A DNA stretch of 64,000 bases, from contig JAWRVZ010000075.1 of NCBI GenBank assembly GCA_037043235.1, positions 1,440,501 through 1,504,500 on the forward strand. The letters are read 5' to 3'. Shown here piece by piece: positions 58,144 through 64,000 of this stretch. Position 1 is the stretch's first letter. Each line of letters opens with the position of its first letter. Position numbers and translations under genes: made by a program. This DNA comes from Rhodeus uyekii. Lineage: Eukaryota; Chordata; Actinopteri; Cypriniformes; Acheilognathidae. The notes under the pieces were generated by a model that ran no database searches, was not told the origin of the DNA, and saw nothing but the letters and a program-made list of their open reading frames with translations.

Positions 58144-58597
58144 TATTGTTTTAAATTAACTGGGAATATCCTGGGAATACTGCCACTGGCAGGTCACCCG
58201 GCTGACATCCCTGGAATTTGCTCAGGTTTTTTTTTTTAAATGTCTGTTTACAGCACACAGAACCAGACTCAATAGCTAAAGTTTGCTAATATCAACACTT
58301 ATGCTCATTGGACGGGAAAATGAACCGACAGTCAATGACGTCGTATGTCATTAAAGGATAAGAACACAAAGCAACACTAAGACAATCCGCTGAGATAACA
58401 TTGTTTATGGAATTGAAAAATCCTAAACGGTTAATCTAAGTTCAGTTCTAGAATCAGATATATTGCATTTTGAGTTTACAAAACATTTTGACAAGACATT
58501 GCATATCCAGTTGGTTGCCAAACAATACATAATATGCTGAGATATTTCCTGGAGTTTTGATTACAAACCTAGCAGAGATTGCTGATGATTTCACCTT

Positions 58598-58633
<36 letters not shown>

Positions 58634-59868
58634 CTGCGTTTGGCTGGGACGGTAAATCACAGCAACGTTTTACCACACAGATTGTTCTCAAATGATCACA
58701 TGGCTCTGTCTGATGTGAAACCCGAGCCTCCGAGGCCAATGTTTGGAGCCAGTCAGGCGATTCCTTCTGCACTTGTTGAATTACGACCGAGATGAAGTAC
58801 ATGGGAAGGAAGAGATTTCAGTAGAAAAGGCATAATCAGGAAGAGATCTCTCACTGTTCGTCACGCCCCGCCACAGATACCTTGAAATCCATTTTCCCTA
58901 GACAGACAGGTTGACGGCAGGGATCAGGAATCATTAACTTACATCAGTATTTCCCAGAAGGAATTACTTTATTAAGTAAAGGTCTGGCTAAAATGTCACC
59001 ACTAACTGGGCGCCAATACCAGTACAGCGTAGAGCCCATTAAAGACAGAAACAACAGATTGACCGCTTCCCTAAAGCCAAAACTCAATAGAAGTAGTCAA
59101 CAGCTATTAACCATTGACTATGTGATTCCTCTGCAGGAAATTGAAGGAGTCTGAGATCAGGGCAAAAAGCTGGACTTGAACCTGTATCACTTACTGTACA
59201 TGTGCATTATAGTGTCAATGTGTCAATGGCACTGCAGCTCCAACAAACTAGTAATGCAACAGCAATTTAGTGAATAATCTGGGTAGCGTTTCATAAAAGC
59301 ATTGTCTCTATGATTAAGTTATGAGGCTTTTGAGAAATGCAGTCTTGGTTTTTAAATAAGTCACATATGTGATGTTTGATCATGTCATGTTGGATCATTA
59401 TGGCAGGGTTTTCATACTTTTGGATGCCAAGCTCCCTCTAAATATGATTATCATCCTAAAATTTAAAGCCATATTTTTTCACCTATTTATACTGGGGGGA
59501 AAAAGGAAGAAAAAGCATGTATGTGATGATGCTTTTTCCAAAATTGCACTAAACCGAAATATTCAAAATAATAACATTTATATAAAATATTTACAAATAT
59601 TTGATCTATGCTAATAGAGTCTGTTGTGATTGAACTAGGTCATATGTTCACTGTAGAAGTGAATGGTGACCAGAGGAGTTTATCAAACTGTAAGGTGCTT
59701 ATTACGGTAATCCGCCTGCTAAGGGGCCGACAGGAGGATATATAGAGCAATGGGCTGAGGTAGGGCATTGTTTTTGGGAGGCCCTTATATCCCCCACCCC
59801 ATATCTGTTTATTGCTTTCGCTTGCAGTCCAAATCTCAGTGTTTTTTTTTCTTGTGCCTTTCCAATAG
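58144..59868. other. non-coding DNA with (CA)n at 58602-58630
   Basis: A CA microsatellite gives short artefact frames. Two acceptor-like sites (59826 and 59868) precede the exon candidate. Otherwise no gene or named repeat. Confidence 0.4.
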
Positions 59869-59939
59869 TTGTTCTGGCCGGGACCCAATGTCAACAGCAT
59901 TACACACAAATCACGCATCGAGGAAGCTCCTGACAGACG
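59869..59939 (+). other. best internal exon candidate of the window, 71 nt
   Basis: An acceptor of nine T, then CTTGTGCCTTTCCAATAG, ends at 59868. GACG/GTGAGT follows 71 nt later. Two of the three frames are open across the segment. It is more GC- and CpG-rich than its surroundings. A second good acceptor (GCTTTCGCTTGCAG, ends 59826) lies 42 nt upstream and in frame. I recognise no protein family in either open frame, and no partner exon is visible. Confidence is low to moderate. Confidence 0.3.
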
Positions 59940-60530
59940 GTGAGTTTTTATTCGCCCTTCAGTCAAACAGTGTTTTAAGTTATCAACTTGACCTGACTTG
60001 TTCCCTCGTTCAGTGGAAACATGCAAACAAAGTCAAATAAACAGGTAGTGAGGTAATTACTGTACTAGGCTCTCAGTTTGTTATCATTATCACACTTCTT
60101 ACACATGAGCACACTTTCCAGACCTCTGGCCCAAATCAGGCCTTCACAGATGAGATTAGAGCCTCAGATTCCAGACCAGACCCAGTTCAGATCAGACATG
60201 ACAGACGACTCAGAGACAGGCAGGTTGAACTGCTCTGTTAACCCAACACATCAGCCATCTGTGCGGGACAGATGGGACCCCACGCCCCCATTTAGCCCGA
60301 GGGGACTTTCAGTTGCATTCTCCCACACTTACACTCACACACTCTCAGTTGTGAAAGGACTGGAAGACAGAAACATGAGAGAGGAAGAAACAAGAGATTT
60401 ATCTGAAAAGTAGAGACCAATCGGTGTATATTCAAACCAAAGCATTGGTTCATTATGTACTTATCAAACTGCAAACAAACACAATAAAATTTTTGGCAGA
60501 TACTTTACTGGCAAAAAGAATTTTAAAGTG
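59940..60530. other. non-coding DNA, no gene seen
   Basis: The plus frame 60078-60413 (111 codons) has no recognisable domain, signal peptide or splice context and overlaps a minus frame. Confidence 0.4.
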
Positions 60531-61230
60531 GCCTATGATGCTTTTTCTAAGAAAAAAGATTGAAGTTAATTTATCCAGTTGTTTTTAAAGTGCCCTATGA
60601 TGTTTTTTCTAATACCTCTCCTGTCGTTTGTAATACAGCGGTTTGTGAAGGTAAAAGGTCTGTAAAGTCTCAAAGATCAAAATGCACAACAAACAAAGTT
60701 ACTGTTTCCTAAAAGAAAGAATTGATCCTGAACTGCAGAAACGAGTCATCTGTGATTCTCACTACTTTCTCAAACCAACGTTTGTTTGTATCACTTTTGC
60801 ATAATTCCAGTCTATGGTCTTTATTGGCTGTTCAAGAACAGAGTCAGCGTTGACCTTTAAACTCTGTAGTTGTAGTTGAAACTGGAAGAGTTTGGTTTGT
60901 GTGTAGACACGTTGAGAAGACGCTGTTTTCTGCTGCTAAAGCAAATCCACTTTGCTGCACTTTAAAATTTACGAGAAAATGCTCTAGAACTGATACGGTA
61001 AAACTGACGCCATTGTTACGGTTCCTATCACTGTGCATCAAACGAAACTGAAACCGCGATATGGTTATAGGTGTTTAGTTTCCAACATGCGCTGTAAGTC
61101 AACCAATCACAACAGACTAAGCCAAAAAGAGCTGATACTGCAATGTATATTATGCTTTTTGACCTTGGATGCATGTAGACATATTGTAGGAAACTCCAAA
61201 ACAACGTTAGAAACCTTTAGGGGCACTTTA
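60531..61230. mobile_element. dispersed element related to the host of the 46-bp array
   Basis: The left end TAAAGTGGCCTATGATGCTT appears twice (about 60534 and 60587), and the right end is TTTAGGGGCACTTTA (ends 61230), an imperfect inverted repeat of it. It contains one degenerate 46-bp-type unit (ACCAATCACAACAGACTAAG, from 61101). Flanking blocks match those around the 45.7-49.3 kb array, so it shows the pre-expansion state. Confidence 0.75.
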
Positions 61231-62690
61231 ATGTCAAATAAATGACAGACTTCACCTTTAATGATTAATAAGTCATTAACTGACCTGTGAACAGAGCTAA
61301 AACAGAGAAGTGTGTGATTAATGCATATTATTATTAGCTAATTCCTTCTTGTCTGTTTTATAACGGAAATGACAAACTGCCTGTAGAGTGAACCTTTCCT
61401 CTACGACGACCTGAATGACTTTCGAATGTGACCACACAGGCATCCCAGCCTCGACCCCTGCTGACCTCTGCTAAGACTGGCCAGGAAGACAAACTATCCC
61501 CTTAAATGCACATTAATAATTCCCAAACTTTACCTGATAACCAGACTAAACACACTAAACAAAGATTAAAGCAACATAATTGCTCATATTTGGTTCATTT
61601 TTTGAATATCTTTTATTTATATATATGTCCAGTTTTTAATTTTATTTAATTAAAATTTCCATATAGCTTTATTTTAGTTTAAGTCATTTTAGTAGTGCAT
61701 CTTAAACTCATTGCAAGGCAACATTTCTCATTTTAGTTTTTCCATCTATTATTTATCTTTTGTTTTATTTCAGGTATTTTTTTAAATTACCAACAATTTT
61801 CTTTGACATTAACAACTGTCATGGTAGAGCAACAGTTTGAAAAGAAAAGTTAGTTAAAGTAAGTTAAACTGTTAACATGTTTATTGATCGTTTCTAAATT
61901 TTACAACAACACGTCATTAAACTGTCAGTAATGTCAGTCCACGTGTTTTCTGTCCACCAGAAATGATTATAAAGATGAATTCTAAATGTTTCATTAGCTA
62001 ACAAGGTACAAAATCTAAGGTGAAATACAGCATCTCTACTGTGTATACTGTGAAAATAACAATGGTGGCTTCTAATCTTGATAAAGCCCTTTCACTTTAT
62101 GAATGAATGTGTTTCTATGGTATATAATTACACCCTCCGTCCCTGGGAAGAAACAACTGAAATCCCCCTGAGACATGGTCCAAACTTCAGCACGTCTTTC
62201 TCCTCAGGCCGCCAGCTGCTCGACCGCTCGCCAGAGAGAAAGAAACAGAGAGAGGCTCGAGACAGAACTAGAGGCCGCCTGCAGCCGGTTGCAACATCAG
62301 TCGTGCAAACCTGCTTTGAATTAAACTTGCACAACCACACGCTCCTCTCCAACCCCCTTTTGTTTAGGGATGCCTGTCCTGCCAACTCTCCTTCTAAACT
62401 CTCTCTCCTGCTTTCAGTCTCTCACAACAACGCAAGCCGTCTGTGGTGCTGACAGTCGAGGGGTTTTCCTAGTGCCGTCTGGCTAGCCTGGAAACGTTTT
62501 CAAAAATGTGTGAGAATCTGCTGAGGAGTCAGAGTGTGTGGGTTTATTTAGTAGTAATTCAGGGACAATATTATTCCGAGAACTCTAACGAAACCTCCCT
62601 ATGGGAACATCTGGGAACAGTGGTGTAGGTTTCATTAGGGCATAGGATAGGTTTCATGTCGCCCACGAGGAGTTACAGTGAGAAAAACTT
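61231..62690. other. non-coding DNA, no gene seen
   Basis: AT-rich 61560-61880. Frames at 62078-62452 (plus) and 62128-62385 (minus) overlap and lack domains. 62150-62450 is more GC-rich. Confidence 0.4.
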
Positions 62691-63050
62691 GTCAATTGCA
62701 GTTAATGTGTCACAACTAGGGAAAGTGTGCGATGCCGAGATAGGCGAGGGGCACAAGTTCCAACTGAAATCACTTTATTATAAGCAAAAGGTGAACAAAA
62801 CAAAACACTTTAAATATAAACAAAAGAAGCACGCTTGTGCAAACCTGGAGACTGTGATCAAGGAGACAGAACAGATCATGGAGACGGCATCCACACACTG
62901 GAACCCACAAGAGCATCAACAACCGACAAAGACAAGGGAAACACAAGAGGGTTTTATACATCCAGAGAATGATGAACACCTGGGTAGACTAACAATGTAA
63001 GTGATGACAAGACAGGTGCAGGGAGGGCACGAGAGGATACACAGAAGAGA
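62691..63050. other. A-rich segment, unassigned frame
   Basis: A 114-codon plus frame (62656-63000) is Lys/Gln/Thr-rich with no domain. The base composition (A-rich with AC-rich runs) explains its openness. It might be the reverse of a retroposon tail (CACTTTATTATAAGC), but I cannot show that. Confidence 0.3.
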
Positions 63051-63195
63051 CCCGGAAGTGAAACAACATGACACACCAGACAGGAAGTGACAATTGACCT
63101 CACCGACAGGAAGTGTAACCATGACCTTACAGAAAGAAAGTAACAAAAGGACACGACAGACAGGAAGTGCACAATTGACACACCGGACAGGACTA
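63051..63195. repeat. 26-28-bp minisatellite, ~5 units, each with an ETS-like core
   Basis: Units begin around GACAGGAAGTG: CCGGAAGTG at 63052-63060, CAGGAAGTG at 63081-63089, 63107-63115 and 63161-63169, with a degenerate unit (GAAAGAAAG) between and a truncated one at the end. Unit spacing is 26-28 bp. The minus frames with repeated Leu-Ser-Val-Arg-Ser are artefacts. Confidence 0.85.
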
Positions 63196-63340
63196 ATGGT
63201 AACATTATGTAATATACCTTAGTATATGATTGTATATGTCAATATGTAATTTTATTAAGAGTAATGAAAAAATAACCATTAACGTTTTCACTACTTTTTC
63301 ACTACTTTTCATCTAAGATGGATCACTTTTTGTATTCAAT

Positions 63341-63390
63341 TGTAAGTTGCTTTGGATAAGACCGTCTGCTGAATAAATAAATGTAAATAT
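63341..63390 (+). repeat. SINE tail fragment
   Basis: GTAAGTTGCTTTGGATAAGA, CCGTCTGCTGAATAAATAAA and TGTAAAT match the tail of the SINEs at 654, 16.8 and 34.6 kb. No tRNA-like head. Confidence 0.7.
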
Positions 63391-63496
63391 GTAAAGTATG
63401 TAGAATGTATACCATAAAACCAGAGTATCTATAGTAACTTGTTACTTTCTGTACAAAAATTTACAGGTAACATTAATTCAACACATTTTTAACAGC

Positions 63497-63805
63497 TGAG
63501 AATGTAACATAACTTCCTGTGAAAAACTATAATGGCACAAATTGTTACATTTTAGTAGACGCACCAATAACTCGACATAGCTTTTTGAATTTACACCATA
63601 CAAATGTAGCTACCCATTAATTCTATAGAAAAACAACAATGAAACAAAAAGTAACAGTACCGTAACGTAATGTTTAGAATTTACGCCATTTCACCGCAGA
63701 ATGTAATATTACTTCCTGTAAAACAACAATGGCACACATTTAGTTACTTTTTAATAAGAGTAACAATAACAATGTTACTTTTTGAATTTGCACCATACCA
63801 CTCTT
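63497..63805. repeat. degenerate ~100-bp tandem repeat, three units
   Basis: AACTTCCTGTGAAAAACTAT-AATGGCACA … TTGAATTTACACCATAC recurs as ACTTCCTGTAAAACAACAAT-GGCACA … TTGAATTTGCACCATACC 199 bp later, with a more diverged unit (AAAACAACAATGAAAC … AGAATTTACGCCAT) between. No coding frame. Confidence 0.7.
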
Positions 63806-64000
63806 TGCTTGTTATTTCTTAATAAAAATGCTTTATTAGAAGTAACGGTAATGTAACAGGCTATTTTTTTTCATAATCTTTTTTTCTTTTAGTTAAGAAA
63901 TAACGGGTAATGACTGGCATGATTCACATTTGAAAAGTAATGCTACGTTATTGTTACACTTGTTAAAAAGTAACTAAATTTGGGCCACTATTGCTTTACA
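63806..64000. other. AT-rich non-coding DNA to window end
   Basis: Several AGTAAC/GTTACT motifs continue the character of the preceding tandem repeat. No gene. Confidence 0.45.

Noticed and set aside
60078..60413. 111-codon plus-strand frame
   Set aside because: No recognisable family, overlapping minus frame, no splice context.
62656..63000. 114-codon plus-strand frame
   Set aside because: A-rich composition gives Lys/Gln/Thr-rich translation without motifs.
62916..63205. Minus-strand frames with repeated Leu-Ser-Val-Arg-Ser
   Set aside because: They translate the 26-28-bp minisatellite.

Overview
The window reads as vertebrate, most likely teleost and probably cyprinid, nuclear DNA. It is AT-rich. 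It carries many (CA)n, (TA)n, (CT)n and (ATT)n microsatellites. Tc1-, hAT- and pogo-type DNA transposon remnants, short inverted-repeat elements (MITEs) and tRNA-derived SINEs are spread throughout. No intact protein-coding gene is recognisable. The only recognisable protein homology is two broken Tc1-like transposase remnants (about 1.74-1.96 kb and 27.3-27.8 kb). The window is therefore best read as intergenic or long-intron sequence. The species call is inference from repeat style. Layout: 0.6-5.7 kb is a cluster of a SINE, a split inverted-repeat element, a Tc1 3' end, a hAT-like element with a perfect 8-bp target duplication and two further MITEs. 5.7-9.9 kb is largely unique. 10.0-11.0 kb is a DNA element whose two ends are themselves small hairpins. 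12.5-14.8 kb holds a common fish repeat, a TTAA-ended inverted-repeat element and the first pogo-like element. 15.8-19.1 kb has a CA repeat, a Tc1-like fragment, a SINE and a MITE nested in a larger MITE. 21.7-26.0 kb has a pogo-like MITE, a pentanucleotide repeat, a near-perfect 55-bp inverted repeat beside CpG-rich DNA, and a hAT MITE nested in a pogo MITE. 27-45 kb is mixed unique DNA and decayed repeats. 45.5-49.4 kb is dominated by a 46-bp tandem array of 78 full units plus a partial one, which appears to have grown inside a dispersed element. A second copy of that element at 60.5-61.2 kb has only one unit. 52.9-58.1 kb contains two more pogo-like elements. The last kilobase holds short tandem repeats, including a cluster of ETS-like motifs. 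Interactions between parts are those of mobile DNA: nested insertions give relative ages, paired copies act as empty-site controls, and one element has seeded a satellite. Beyond that, several splice-site arrangements deserve testing: a 71-nt exon candidate near 59.9 kb, 30-nt microexon candidates near 7.7 and 23.3 kb, and a recursive-splice-like junction near 26.78 kb. A CTCF-like site at 18.6 kb and a nuclear-receptor-like DR1 at 19.46 kb are also noted. All of these are pattern-based and unproven.
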